Source: Streptomyces sp. NBC_01551
Lineage (GTDB): Bacteria; Actinomycetota; Actinomycetes; Streptomycetales; Streptomycetaceae
Direction: 5' to 3'
NCBI RefSeq assembly: GCF_026339935.1
Contig: NZ_JAPEPX010000001.1
Location: 673,501 to 737,500 of the forward strand
DNA length: 64,000 nt
The position numbers and the translations under genes are program-made. Positions 16,371 through 30,117 of this stretch are shown in pieces (within the stretch, counting starts at the first letter, position 1; every line of letters starts with the position of its first letter). The notes beneath the pieces were generated by a model, which did no database searches, had not been told where the DNA came from, and saw only the letters and a program-made list of their open reading frames with translations.

Positions 16371-17795
16371 TCAGGAGCGGGCGGCCGCGATGTCCACGTT
16401 CTCCAGGATGCCGATGGCGTCGGGGACGAGGATCGCGGTCGAGTAGTAGGCGCTCACCAGGTAGGACATGATCGATTTCTGGTCGATGCCCATGAAGCGG
16501 ACGTTCAGGCCGGGTTCGTACTCCTCCGGGATGCCGGTCTGGGTCAGGCCGATGACTCCTTCGTTGTCCTCGCCGGTGCGCAGCGCGAGGACGCAGCTGG
16601 TGTGGCCGCCGGTGATCGGGATCTTGCCGCAGGGCAGCACGGGCACGCCCCGCCAGGCCGGTACGGTGCGGCCCTCGACCTGGGTGGTGTCGAAGGAGAG
16701 CCCGCGCTTGTTGCACTCGCGGAAGAACGCCGCGATGGCCTTGGGGTGCGCCAGGAAGAACCGGGTGCCGCGCCGCATGCTGAGCAGGTCGTCCATGTCG
16801 TCGGGGGTGGGCGGGCCGGACCAGGTGCTGATGCGCTGTTCGTAGGCGGCGTTGTGCAGCAGCCCGAACTCCCGGTTGTTCAGCAGCTCCGACTCCTGTC
16901 GTTCGCGCATCGCCTCGACGGTCAGGCGCAGTTGCTGCTCGAACTGGTTCATCGGGTCGTTGTAGAGGTCGGTGACCCGGGTGTGGATCTGCAGGATGGT
17001 CTGGGCGAGGGAGAGTTCGTACTCGCGCGGGCTGAGGTCGTAGTCCACGAAGGTGGCGGGCAGGACGTGCTCGCCCTCGTGGCCGGAGGAGAGTTCGATG
17101 TCGGCCTCGCCGCGCCGGTTGACCGGGCGGCGGCCGTTCTCCACGTACCGCTCCAGGTGGGCGCGCAGGGAGGCGGAGCGGTCCAGCACCTCCTGGAAGG
17201 AGCGCCAGCGCAGCACCATCACGGTCGCGGCGGTGGTGGCCACGACGGAGTAGTCCCAGGTCGGCGCGGGCCGGCCGAGGGCGTCGTCGCCGAGCTGGTC
17301 GCCGTCGGCGGCGACGCCGATGAGGTCCACGGCGCCGTACTTGCCCGGGGCCCGCTTCTCGAAGCGGCCGTGGGCGATGACGAAGACCTCCTCGACGGGG
17401 GCGCCGGCCTCGACCAGGGTGTCGCCGCGGCGCAGGTCGCGTTTGACGAAGCGGGCCGCGAGGTCGGCGAGGACCGGCTCCTCCGGGAAGCCCTTGAGGG
17501 TGGGGAGTTCGGCCAGGGTGGGCGCGAGGATCCGCACGTCGTCGGCGCCGGACTGGACGAAGGAGACCCGGCCGCGGCCGACGGCGTGACTGAGGCGGCG
17601 GTTGACGCGGTAGGTGCCGGCGTTCACGTCGACCCAGGGCAGCATGCGCAGCAGCCAGCGGGAGCTGATGCCCTGCATCTGGGGCGTGGACTTGGTGGTC
17701 GTGGCGAGGTTGCGGGCGGCGGCGGTGCTCAGGGCCTGGCGCGGCGCGCCGGCTGCCGCCCCGGCCGGGGGCGCGGTGGATTCGGGTGTGGTCAT
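16371..17795 (-). CDS. eshA: Family 2B encapsulin shell protein with inserted cyclic-nucleotide-binding-like domain (EshA paralogue 1)
   Basis: 474-aa HK97-fold shell protein of the EshA family (S. griseus EshA, S. coelicolor SCO7699). Residues 1-85 hold the N-arm and first shell part ([20 protein letters not shown]), about 88-218 a cyclic-nucleotide-binding-like insert in the E-loop (DTLVEAGAPVEEVFVIAHGR), and 240-474 the rest of the shell, ending SYLVSAYYSTAILVPDAIGI. The phosphate-binding cassette is degenerate: GDQLGDDALGRPAPTWDYSV lacks the FGE and the Arg-Ala signature, so classical cAMP binding is doubtful. ATG 17795 overlaps the terpene synthase stop by 4 nt (ATGA), so shell and cargo are translationally coupled. 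Such shells package terpene cyclases. Confidence 0.92.
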   Translation of the reverse strand: MTTPESTAPPAGAAAGAPRQALSTAAARNLATTTKSTPQMQGISSRWLLRMLPWVDVNAGTYRVNRRLSHAVGRGRVSFVQSGADDVRILAPTLAELPTLKGFPEEPVLADLAARFVKRDLRRGDTLVEAGAPVEEVFVIAHGRFEKRAPGKYGAVDLIGVAADGDQLGDDALGRPAPTWDYSVVATTAATVMVLRWRSFQEVLDRSASLRAHLERYVENGRRPVNRRGEADIELSSGHEGEHVLPATFVDYDLSPREYELSLAQTILQIHTRVTDLYNDPMNQFEQQLRLTVEAMRERQESELLNNREFGLLHNAAYEQRISTWSGPPTPDDMDDLLSMRRGTRFFLAHPKAIAAFFRECNKRGLSFDTTQVEGRTVPAWRGVPVLPCGKIPITGGHTSCVLALRTGEDNEGVIGLTQTGIPEEYEPGLNVRFMGIDQKSIMSYLVSAYYSTAILVPDAIGILENVDIAAARS

Positions 17796-18973
17796 GCCGG
17801 AGTCCCCTCCTGCGTCGGGCCGCTGCCGGTGGCCGGCTCGGCGTGGTAGCGGGCGGAGGTGCGGTGCCATTCGAGGTTCCCGCCGAGCCAGGCCCATACG
17901 TCGGCCAGGTAGCGGGTCAGCGGCGGGAAGCCGGCCGCGGCGAGGGCGGCGGACTCGTCCTCGAAGGCGTGGACGAGCTCGTCGTGGATGTCGGCGGAGC
18001 GGCGGACGGCCTCTTCGCGGGTGCAGCCGTCCTCGGCCTGGATCAGGGAGGGCAGGTTGTAGCTGACGGCCGTGCCCTGCTCCTCGCGGCGCATGGAGTA
18101 GAGGTCGTTGACGACGACGCCGGCGGAGGCTGCCTTCAGGACGGCGCCCCGCACGCGCGGGTCGCCGTACGTCTCGACGGGCAGTTCGTAGCCCCCGGCG
18201 GCGTCGAGCATCACCATGACCGGGAGGAAGCTGTTGTCCTGGCGGACGGTGAGGAACTCCTGGACGGAGGGGGTGCGGCCGGTGACGCGCCAGCCGGCCT
18301 CGGCGGTGTAGCCGGACCACAGGGCGGCCAGCTCGTGGCGGTAGCGGGTGATCTGGGACCAGGTGGCGTACTGCTTCAGGTGCGCGGCGCTGGAGCGGAA
18401 GGCCACGAGGACCGGGTCGGCGCGCAGCGTGTCCTCGTGGCCGGGCGCGTAGCGGGCGGGGAGGTAGGCGGGGTCGACGGCGGCGTTGGCCAGGGAGAGG
18501 TTGGTGGCGATGCGCAGCGGGTCGGCTCCGGCCGAGTCGTCGTCGCAGTAGTAGTCGTCGGAGGCCCACTGGGCGAGGGTGCACTTGGCGGGGGCGAGCA
18601 GCCGGTCGGGGTCGTGGACGTGGGCGAAGGCCAGGACGAAGTACCGGCCGAGGGAGAGCGCCCGGACGTCGTCGAGCCGGCCCTCGTAGAGGCCGGTGTG
18701 CTCGGCCCATTCGATGAGCCGGTCGTCGATCTCGCGGGCGAGCGCGTCGTGCTCGCGCAGGGCCGGCGGACAGTACAGCTCGGGCACCTCACCGTTCCCG
18801 CCGCCGCCCCCGCTGCCCGGGCGGCGGTTCGCGCCGGGCCGGGCGGCGGGCGGGACCCGGAGGGAGGCGGGCGGGACCCGTAGGGAGGCGGTGCCGAAGC
18901 CGGCCGGGCCGCCGCGCAGCCGCTCCAGCAGCGCGGCACGGGAGCGGGCGGAGGCGGGCGGGTGCGTCTGCAT
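17792..18973 (-). CDS. Class I terpene synthase of the 2-methylisoborneol synthase type, predicted encapsulin cargo
   Basis: 393-aa cyclase. Residues 1-62 are Pro/Gly/Arg-rich and disordered, containing ASLRVPP twice, and match the kind of N-terminal extension that targets 2-MIB synthase into the shell. The alpha-helical domain starts VPELYCPPALREHDALAREI. Metal motifs are DDYYCDDD (139-146) and NDLYSMRREEQG (289 on; NSE triad Asn-Ser-Glu). The closest family I recognise is 2-MIB synthase, which needs 2-methyl-GPP. No GPP C-methyltransferase gene is in this cluster, so either it is elsewhere or the enzyme uses GPP or FPP. It sits upstream of and overlaps the shell gene. Confidence 0.88.
   Translation of the reverse strand: MQTHPPASARSRAALLERLRGGPAGFGTASLRVPPASLRVPPAARPGANRRPGSGGGGGNGEVPELYCPPALREHDALAREIDDRLIEWAEHTGLYEGRLDDVRALSLGRYFVLAFAHVHDPDRLLAPAKCTLAQWASDDYYCDDDSAGADPLRIATNLSLANAAVDPAYLPARYAPGHEDTLRADPVLVAFRSSAAHLKQYATWSQITRYRHELAALWSGYTAEAGWRVTGRTPSVQEFLTVRQDNSFLPVMVMLDAAGGYELPVETYGDPRVRGAVLKAASAGVVVNDLYSMRREEQGTAVSYNLPSLIQAEDGCTREEAVRRSADIHDELVHAFEDESAALAAAGFPPLTRYLADVWAWLGGNLEWHRTSARYHAEPATGSGPTQEGTPA
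18845..18886. repeat. 21-bp tandem duplication in the terpene synthase N-terminus
   Basis: Two 21-bp units (18845-18865, 18866-18886) differ at one base and encode the twice-repeated ASLRVPP of the disordered N-terminal extension. They keep the frame and change only the extension length. Confidence 0.8.
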
Positions 18974-19030
18974 GGCATCGACAGTGCGGCGCGGGCCCGC
19001 CGGACCGGAACCCGCGGCGGCTGCGGCCGT

Positions 19031-19053
19031 GTTGAAAATCCGCCGGGGTTGAA
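19031..19053 (-). promoter_or_regulatory. Direct-repeat element TTCAAC-N11-TTCAAC upstream of the terpene synthase/shell operon
   Basis: On the minus strand two TTCAAC hexamers stand 17 nt apart (start to start), the second extended to TTTCAACACGG. They lie 57 nt upstream of the terpene synthase ATG in the 102-nt gap behind the regulator gene. The same arrangement, including TTTCAACACGG, occurs before the second shell operon at 20444-20466. A 17-nt period suggests a dimeric regulator, perhaps the intervening HTH/TPR protein. Confidence 0.55.
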
Positions 19054-19075
19054 GCTCTGCACGGATGTACGACGC

Positions 19076-20461
19076 TCAGGACACCCCGGCCCGCTCCAGC
19101 AGCGGCCGCACCACCCCGCTCCCCCGCACGGTCCGCAGCCGCGCCCGCATCCGGCGCAGCGCGTCGCTCACTCGGGCGGATTCCAACTGCGGTACGACGT
19201 CGAGCAGTTCGTGCCAGGCCGCGCAGGCTCGTTCCAGGTGCCCGCGTTCCAGGTGGAGTTCGGCGAGCCGGGCCGCGGTGATCGCCCTGGCCCGGCGCTC
19301 GGCGGGCGGCCGGTGCCGCAGCGAGGAGGTGAGCGCGACGATGGCGCCCTTGAGGTCCCCGAGCGCGGCCAGCGCCTCCGCCTGCTGGTGGGCGAGGGCC
19401 GCCCGGTGGTAGGCCCCGATCGGCGCGGACTGCCCGTCGGAGCGCTCCAGCAGCCGCTGCGCACACGTCAGGTGGTTCAGGGCCGCGCGCCGGTCCCCGC
19501 AGCCCGCCTCGGCGACCGCGAGCTGTCCGGTGACGAAGGCCGCCTGGACGTCCGGGAGCCGGGGCAGCTCGCGGGCCGCCGCCTCGGCCAGCTCCAGGGC
19601 CTGTTTGCGGTGGCCGAGGTGGTACGCCTGGACGCTCATCCCGCGCAGTACGGGCGCGTGGCACTGCGGGTCCCCGGCCTCGCGCCCGAGCCGCAGGGCG
19701 GCGCGGTAGTAGGCCTGGGCCATCCCCTGCTGGTTGCTGTCGAAGCACAGGAACCCGGCCGTGTAGGCGAGCCGGCAGGTGCTGCCGAGCAGCCGGTGGC
19801 GTACCGAGGGCGGCGCGTCGGCCCGCAGCCACGGGGCCACGGTGGTGGTGAGGTAGGCGATCAGGGCCGCGCGGGCGTGTCCGCTGCCGAACATCATGTC
19901 GGCGCCCCGGAAGACGGGCAGCACCGCGTCCGCCGCCTCTACGTGGTGCTGGCCGATCCGGTCTCCGCCCCGCCCGGCGGGGGAGGCCGTCGGCGGTGTC
20001 GCTTCCGTGGGCCGCCACGCGGAGGAGTAGACGGGGATCTCGCCGAGCAGCCCGGTCCCGCATTCGGGCCGGGCCCCCACCGCGAGCGACACGGCGGCGA
20101 GGGGGCCCGGGCGCTCGGGGGCCCCCTCGGCCGGGGAGGGCCGGGCGGCCCGGGCGGCCCGGGCGAGCCCGGTGTCGGCGGCGCTGACCCGCCGGCCGGT
20201 CCGGCGGCTGAGGGCCTCGGCGGCGAGGGCGACGACGTGGGCCGGCGGGCGGGTGCCCGCGAGCCAGTGGGAGACGGAGGTGCGGTCGTAGCGGAGGGTG
20301 AGGCCGGTCTCGGCGGCCACGCCGTTGACGGCGCGGGCGAAGTCCTGACCGCTCCAGCGAGCGTCGGCGAGGAGGGTGCGCAGTCGTCCGTTGGGTTCAC
20401 GCTTGGCGATGAGAATCACCCATCTCGTACAGGTGTCCAGCGTTTCAACACGGTTGGACAT
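19076..20461 (-). CDS. HTH/TPR-type transcriptional regulator between the two encapsulin operons
   Basis: 461-aa protein. An N-terminal Xre-like helix-turn-helix (about residues 25-95; GQDFARAVNGVAAETGLTLR then YDRTSVSHWLAG) is followed by a long helical region of tetratricopeptide-like repeats (about 200-440). This is a common Streptomyces regulator architecture. ATG 20461 is the first start, but GTG 20419 (VILIAKREPNGRLR) would give the N-terminus more typical of the family. It is divergent from the second shell gene and 102 nt ahead of the first terpene synthase, so control of both is plausible. No effector can be deduced. Confidence 0.8.
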   Translation of the reverse strand: MSNRVETLDTCTRWVILIAKREPNGRLRTLLADARWSGQDFARAVNGVAAETGLTLRYDRTSVSHWLAGTRPPAHVVALAAEALSRRTGRRVSAADTGLARAARAARPSPAEGAPERPGPLAAVSLAVGARPECGTGLLGEIPVYSSAWRPTEATPPTASPAGRGGDRIGQHHVEAADAVLPVFRGADMMFGSGHARAALIAYLTTTVAPWLRADAPPSVRHRLLGSTCRLAYTAGFLCFDSNQQGMAQAYYRAALRLGREAGDPQCHAPVLRGMSVQAYHLGHRKQALELAEAAARELPRLPDVQAAFVTGQLAVAEAGCGDRRAALNHLTCAQRLLERSDGQSAPIGAYHRAALAHQQAEALAALGDLKGAIVALTSSLRHRPPAERRARAITAARLAELHLERGHLERACAAWHELLDVVPQLESARVSDALRRMRARLRTVRGSGVVRPLLERAGVS

Positions 20462-20466
20462 TCAAC
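20444..20466 (+). promoter_or_regulatory. Direct-repeat element TTCAAC-N11-TTCAAC at the regulator/eshA2 divergent start
   Basis: Two TTCAAC hexamers at 20444-20449 and 20461-20466 are spaced exactly as at 19031-19053, again in the orientation of the downstream terpene-synthase operon, and the first again reads TTTCAACACGG. The element covers the start codon region of the regulator, so binding here could also repress the regulator itself. Confidence 0.55.
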
Positions 20467-20533
20467 AGGGTGGGGCCGGAACGGATGTACCGGGTGAGGC
20501 CGCCCTGCCCCTAACTAAGACGTGTGCACGCGG

Positions 20534-20558
20534 GGACACGCGGTCACACCGCGTGTCC
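20534..20558. promoter_or_regulatory. Perfect 11-bp inverted repeat in the eshA2 upstream region
   Basis: GGACACGCGGT, a 3-nt CAC spacer and ACCGCGTGTCC form a perfect palindrome about 125 nt before the eshA2 start. No T-run follows, so it is unlikely to be a simple terminator. It may be an operator or a hairpin in the 5' leader. Confidence 0.5.
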
Positions 20559-20660
20559 GGTGGCGTGCGGGAGCACGGCAGATCACTCGGGAGCGGTAGC
20601 CCCCCTTCCGGTCACCCCCGCACGCCACCCCCACCGGCCCTCGGGGCTGATCACCCGTAG

Positions 20661-24341
<3,681 letters not shown>

Positions 24342-24360
24342 CCGGACACGACCCGGATGC

Positions 24361-25296
24361 TCAGGCGTGCAGGGCGTTCCCGTCCTCGACGTGCCCCTCG
24401 GGCTCCAGCTGGAGCGTGGAGTGGGCGATGTCGAAATGCCCGCCCACGCAGGCCTGCAACCGGGTGAGCAGCGCGCCGTGGTCCTCGCCGCGCAGGGTCT
24501 CGGCCGCGACCACGACGTGCGCGGTGAGCACCGGCATGCCGGAGGTGACGGTCCAGGCGTGCAGGTCGTGCACGGCGAGTACGCCGGGCTGTCCGAGGAG
24601 GTGGCGGCGCACGTCGGCGAGGTCCATGTCCTGCGGGGTGGCCTCCAGCAGGACGTGGCCCGCGTCGCGCAGCAGCCCGTAGGCGCGCGGGACGATCAGC
24701 AGGCCGATGACGATGGAGGCGATCGGGTCGGCGGCCTCCCAGCCGGTGAGGAGGATGACCAGGCCGCCGATGATGACGGCGACGGAGCCGAGGGCGTCGC
24801 CGAGCACCTCCAGGTAGGCGCCGCGCAGGTTGAGGCTGTGGTCCTTGGCGTCGCGCAGCAGCCACAGGCCGACCCCGTTGGCGGCGAGGCCGACCACCGC
24901 GACGGCGAACATCAGCCCGCCCTTGACTTCGACGGGCTCGCTGAACCGGCCGATCGCCGTGTAGAGGACCCAGACGAAGATGCCGAGGAGGAGGACGGCG
25001 TTCAGGACGGCGGAGAAGATCTCGACCCGGTAGAAGCCGAAGGTGCGGCGCGGGGTGGGGGCGCGCTGTGCGAGGGTGATCGCGCCGAGGGCGAGGGAGA
25101 CCCCGATGGCGTCGGTGAGGCTGTGGGCGGCGTCGGCGAGCAGTGCGAGGCTGCCGGACAGGACCGAGCCGACCACCTGGACGAGGGTGATCGACACGCT
25201 GATGCAGATGGTCCACAGCAGCCGCTTGCGATAGGTCCCGCTGAGGGTTCCGGCTGCGGCCGGGGGTGCACCGTGGTCATGGCCCATGATCACCAT
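24361..25296 (-). CDS. Cation diffusion facilitator (CzcD/ZitB-type) metal exporter
   Basis: 311-aa inner-membrane antiporter, probably exporting Zn2+ (and Co2+ or Cd2+). Six hydrophobic helices carry the metal-site motifs LADAAHSLTD (helix 2, H-x3-D) and LEVLGDALGS (helix 5, D/G-x-x-x-D), followed by a cytoplasmic ferredoxin-like domain with HDLHAWTVTSGMPVLTAHV. The N-terminus has MGHDHG. Start ATG 25296 has GGAGGGAG about 12 nt upstream; ATG 25287 is an alternative. Convergent with the geosmin-synthase homologue, separated by 19 nt. Confidence 0.92.
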   Translation of the reverse strand: MVIMGHDHGAPPAAAGTLSGTYRKRLLWTICISVSITLVQVVGSVLSGSLALLADAAHSLTDAIGVSLALGAITLAQRAPTPRRTFGFYRVEIFSAVLNAVLLLGIFVWVLYTAIGRFSEPVEVKGGLMFAVAVVGLAANGVGLWLLRDAKDHSLNLRGAYLEVLGDALGSVAVIIGGLVILLTGWEAADPIASIVIGLLIVPRAYGLLRDAGHVLLEATPQDMDLADVRRHLLGQPGVLAVHDLHAWTVTSGMPVLTAHVVVAAETLRGEDHGALLTRLQACVGGHFDIAHSTLQLEPEGHVEDGNALHA

Positions 25297-25441
25297 CCGA
25301 CCACAGCTCCCTCCGCCCCGCCCGGCGGCGCGGGCGATTTCCCCGGAGTCCGACATTCCCCTGGTCTTACGGGAGAACTGACGCATAATCATCCACACGC
25401 GGCCTGAAACAACCCTCTGCCGCGGACACGTCACGCATGCA

Positions 25442-25912
25442 ATGGGGGGCATCGTGCCGATGAGGGAAACCGGCGGAGCCGGAACACTGCCGACGACGTC
25501 AGCCGAGCTGTCCCGGCTGCTCACCGCCGTGCGGCGGGGCCGGGTCCTGACGGTGACGGGCGGCTTCCGGGCGCCCCGGAGCCTGCTGGTCCGGGAGATC
25601 GCGCACCGGATCTCTTCCAACTTCTGCGACGGTACGGCGGTCCTCACCCTGGAACACCGCACCGGCGTACGGGAACTCGTGGCCGCGCTGGGCTGCCTGC
25701 CCGGGATGCCCTTCCTGCCGTGCGGGACGGCGAACGCCGCGTCATGGCTCGCCGAGCGGGACATGCTGCTCGTCCTCGACGACAGCGGCCGGCTGGACGC
25801 CGAGGCCCTCGCCTGGCTCCGCTCGCTGCTCACGATCGCGCCCGGGCTGCGCATCCTCGCGGCCGGCCGGCACCCGCTGGCCGTCGGCCAGGGCCGCGTC
25901 CACCGCCTCTGA
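25442..25912 (+). CDS. Small degenerate P-loop NTPase-like protein
   Basis: 156 aa resembling the first half of an AfsR/LuxR-type NTPase domain. VLTVTGGFRAPRSLLVREIA sits where a P-loop belongs but lacks GxGKT, and RDMLLVLDD has the look of Walker B. There is no DNA-binding domain or TPR region. It may be a shortened derivative of a NB-ARC regulator or a small adaptor. Start ATG 25442 lacks a good ribosome site; GTG 25454 or ATG 25460, after the GGGGGG at 25444, are as likely. It stands alone between divergent CDF and convergent genes. Confidence 0.6.
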   Translation: MGGIVPMRETGGAGTLPTTSAELSRLLTAVRRGRVLTVTGGFRAPRSLLVREIAHRISSNFCDGTAVLTLEHRTGVRELVAALGCLPGMPFLPCGTANAASWLAERDMLLVLDDSGRLDAEALAWLRSLLTIAPGLRILAAGRHPLAVGQGRVHRL

Positions 25913-25915
25913 CGC

Positions 25916-26125
25916 TCAGCCCCGCCGGCCGAGCCCGAGCAGCCCGGCGAGCCGCGCCCGCAGGCCGCCGGGGCCGCCAGTGCCACCGGGGCGCGACTGC
26001 GCGGGTGCGGTCGCGGGGCGGCGGGCCCGCAGCTCGGCCCACACCGCTTCCGGGCACCGGCCCTGGGGGCGGGACTTCAGGAACGCGCGGTAGCGCACCG
26101 TACGGGGCTGCCGGCCGATCTCCAC
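25916..26125 (-). CDS. Possible small basic protein (69 aa)
   Basis: A GTG-started frame encodes an Arg/Gly-rich peptide beginning VEIGRQPRTVRYRAFLKSR. The first half looks more like a real protein than a shadow, but there is no clear ribosome binding site and no family I know. It would end 3 nt after the convergent NTPase-like gene. Weak call. Confidence 0.3.
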   Translation of the reverse strand: MEIGRQPRTVRYRAFLKSRPQGRCPEAVWAELRARRPATAPAQSRPGGTGGPGGLRARLAGLLGLGRRG

Positions 26126-26216
26126 CCAGTGGAGGCGGCCCGATACCGGGCGGGCACGCTAACGCAGCCGTCAACACCGGCGCCAGGGGCGCGCGTCGGG
26201 GCGGCCCGGCGAGGTG

Positions 26217-26753
26217 TCAGCCGGCGGGCCGCCACTCGTCGGCGGGCAGTCCGAGGATCACCTCGTCGACGAAGGCCCCGGACACCCAGGCCGAGCGCCG
26301 CAGGGTGCCTTCGAGGGTGAAGCCCGCCCGGATCGCGGCGCCGATCATCGCCGTGTTGTCGGCGAGGGTGTCCACCTGGAGCCGGTGCAGCCCGCGCACG
26401 GTGAATCCGTAGTGGCACAGCAGCCGCACGACGTCCGTGCCGTAGCCCCGGCCCCGGCAGCCGGGCAGCAGGGACATCCCGAGGTGGGCACCGCGGTTGT
26501 GGGTGTCGATGCCCCACAGCAGCGCCTCGCCGGCGAGCTCCCCGGAGCCGGCCGCGACCACCGAGAAGACCGCCGCGTCGTCGGCCGGGGCGGCGGGCTC
26601 GTACGGGGAGTGGCCCGCGGCCGCGGCCCGCGGGCGCCAGGGCCGGGAGTCGGCGCGCGAGCGCGTCGCCACGTCCTCGTAGAGCTCCGCGTGGAGTACG
26701 GGTACGTCTTCGGGGTACCGGGCGCGCAGCGCGGTCAGCTGTCCTTCGATCAC
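26217..26753 (-). CDS. GNAT-family N-acetyltransferase
   Basis: 178-aa acetyltransferase of the RimJ/RimL-like group. The acetyl-CoA binding segment is LGMSLLPGCRGRGYGTDVVR (about residues 95-114, Q/R-x-x-G-x-G/A pattern), preceded by GEALLWGIDTHNRGAHLG and followed by VDTLADNTAMIGAAIRAGF and an AFVDEVILGL end. It could acetylate a ribosomal N-terminus or a small molecule; substrate unknown. GTG 26753 follows AGGAAGAG. Confidence 0.88.
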   Translation of the reverse strand: MIEGQLTALRARYPEDVPVLHAELYEDVATRSRADSRPWRPRAAAAGHSPYEPAAPADDAAVFSVVAAGSGELAGEALLWGIDTHNRGAHLGMSLLPGCRGRGYGTDVVRLLCHYGFTVRGLHRLQVDTLADNTAMIGAAIRAGFTLEGTLRRSAWVSGAFVDEVILGLPADEWRPAG

Positions 26754-26823
26754 CGGCTCTTCCTAGCCGCTGATCGAAGGCCCCACAACCGGGTTTCGCC
26801 CCGACCGTTCCGCCCCGGACACG

Positions 26824-26863
26824 GCTCCGCCCCGGCCGGGCGCGGTGCCGGCCGGGGCGGAGC
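26824..26863 (-). terminator. Strong GC hairpin downstream of icd
   Basis: A perfect 16-bp stem (GCTCCGCCCCGGCCGG with CCGGCCGGGGCGGAGC) and 8-nt loop lies 42 nt past the icd stop. It lacks a T-run, as is common for Streptomyces terminators. Confidence 0.75.
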
Positions 26864-26905
26864 GGGTACTACGGGCGGCTCACGTCAGTCCGCCTGCCAC
26901 TGGCG

Positions 26906-29176
<2,271 letters not shown>

Positions 29177-29275
29177 TCAAGATATCTCGTGATCGGGCCG
29201 CTCTGGACAGCCCCCTGCCCGAGTCCGGGGGAGACGCGCGTCACCCCGGAGCCGCTCGGGACCCCCCGGAACGGC

Positions 29276-29314
29276 GAAAACGCCGCCACCGGCTGTTTCC
29301 AGCCAGTGGCGGCG
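29276..29314 (-). terminator. Intrinsic terminator after the DUF805 gene
   Basis: On the minus strand CGCCGCCACTGGCTG, loop GAAA, CAGCCGGTGGCGGCG (one G-T pair in 15) is followed by TTTTC. It lies 27 nt after the DUF805 stop. Confidence 0.88.
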
Positions 29315-29341
29315 CTCAGGAACTCGGTCGTACGGGCCGGA

Positions 29342-29695
29342 TCAGGCCTGGACGGCCTTCGGGCTCACGCCGTACGCGTTCGGCTGAGCGTGACCCTCGG
29401 TCGCCATGAGGACGATGATCCAGATGAAGCCGACGAGCGGGATGACGCTGACGAAGTACCACCAGCCGGACTTGCCGGTGTCGTGCAGACGGCGGACCGT
29501 GAGCGCCAGGTTCGGCAGGAAGGTGGCGAGGGCGTAGATACCCGTGAGCAGCGGGTAGGTGCCGAAGACACCGTCCAGGATCATCAGGACGATCGCGATG
29601 CCGAAGTTGATGAGGAAGAACATCCAGAACTCCTGGCGGCGCGCGCGGCCGGAGAAGGTGGCGTACTTCTTCATGACGTCGGTGTAGTAGTTCAT
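29342..29695 (-). CDS. DUF805 small membrane protein
   Basis: 117-aa inner-membrane protein with the DUF805 pattern: an N-terminal amphipathic segment YYTDVMKKYATFSGRARRQE ending in FW, then three or four hydrophobic helices and the VRRLHDTGKSGWWY loop that defines the family. Function of the family is unknown; members occur near phage, stress or envelope genes. ATG 29695 follows a GGGGGG stretch. It is a single-gene unit with its own terminator. Confidence 0.88.
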   Translation of the reverse strand: MNYYTDVMKKYATFSGRARRQEFWMFFLINFGIAIVLMILDGVFGTYPLLTGIYALATFLPNLALTVRRLHDTGKSGWWYFVSVIPLVGFIWIIVLMATEGHAQPNAYGVSPKAVQA

Positions 29696-30117
29696 GGGTC
29701 CCCCCAGAGGACGGTTCGTCGGCCCGTCCTGCTGGAGCAAGCCGGGGCAGAACTTATGCCCCGCTTACGTGGCGGTCAAGCCAGTTCCCAAGAGGCCGGA
29801 ACAGCCGCATTCCTTGAGTTCATCAACCAAAACCACGGGTATCGGGCGCCACTTGGAACCCACCGGTCGTACTGGGTCACACGGGGTGAGGACACAAGGG
29901 TGACAACGGGCATTTCGTGTGGCCGCAGTGGCTGCCGAGCGCTTCGAACTCGGCGCGCGGGCAGCCTTGTCACCGGCGGACCGGGCCCGTCCGAGCCCAC
30001 ATCGTTACGGGTCCGCGACCTGTCGTCACGGCTCCGCGGAGCCGCGCCGCCCGCCGGCGCGGCGCCCCGCGCCGGTCAGGGGGTCCGGCCCGGGACGCCG
30101 GGAACTCACCGGCCGGT
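29696..30117. other. 422-bp gap with no convincing gene
   Basis: Codon bias is weak throughout. A minus-strand frame ending near 29776 (…PRVTQYDRWVPSGARYPWFW…) lacks a ribosome site and third-position GC bias. The gap holds the DUF805 promoter and the downstream flank of the chitosanase gene. Confidence 0.5.

Noticed and set aside
29776..30000. 74-codon minus-strand frame upstream of DUF805
   Set aside because: Weak codon bias, no ribosome site, no recognised motif.
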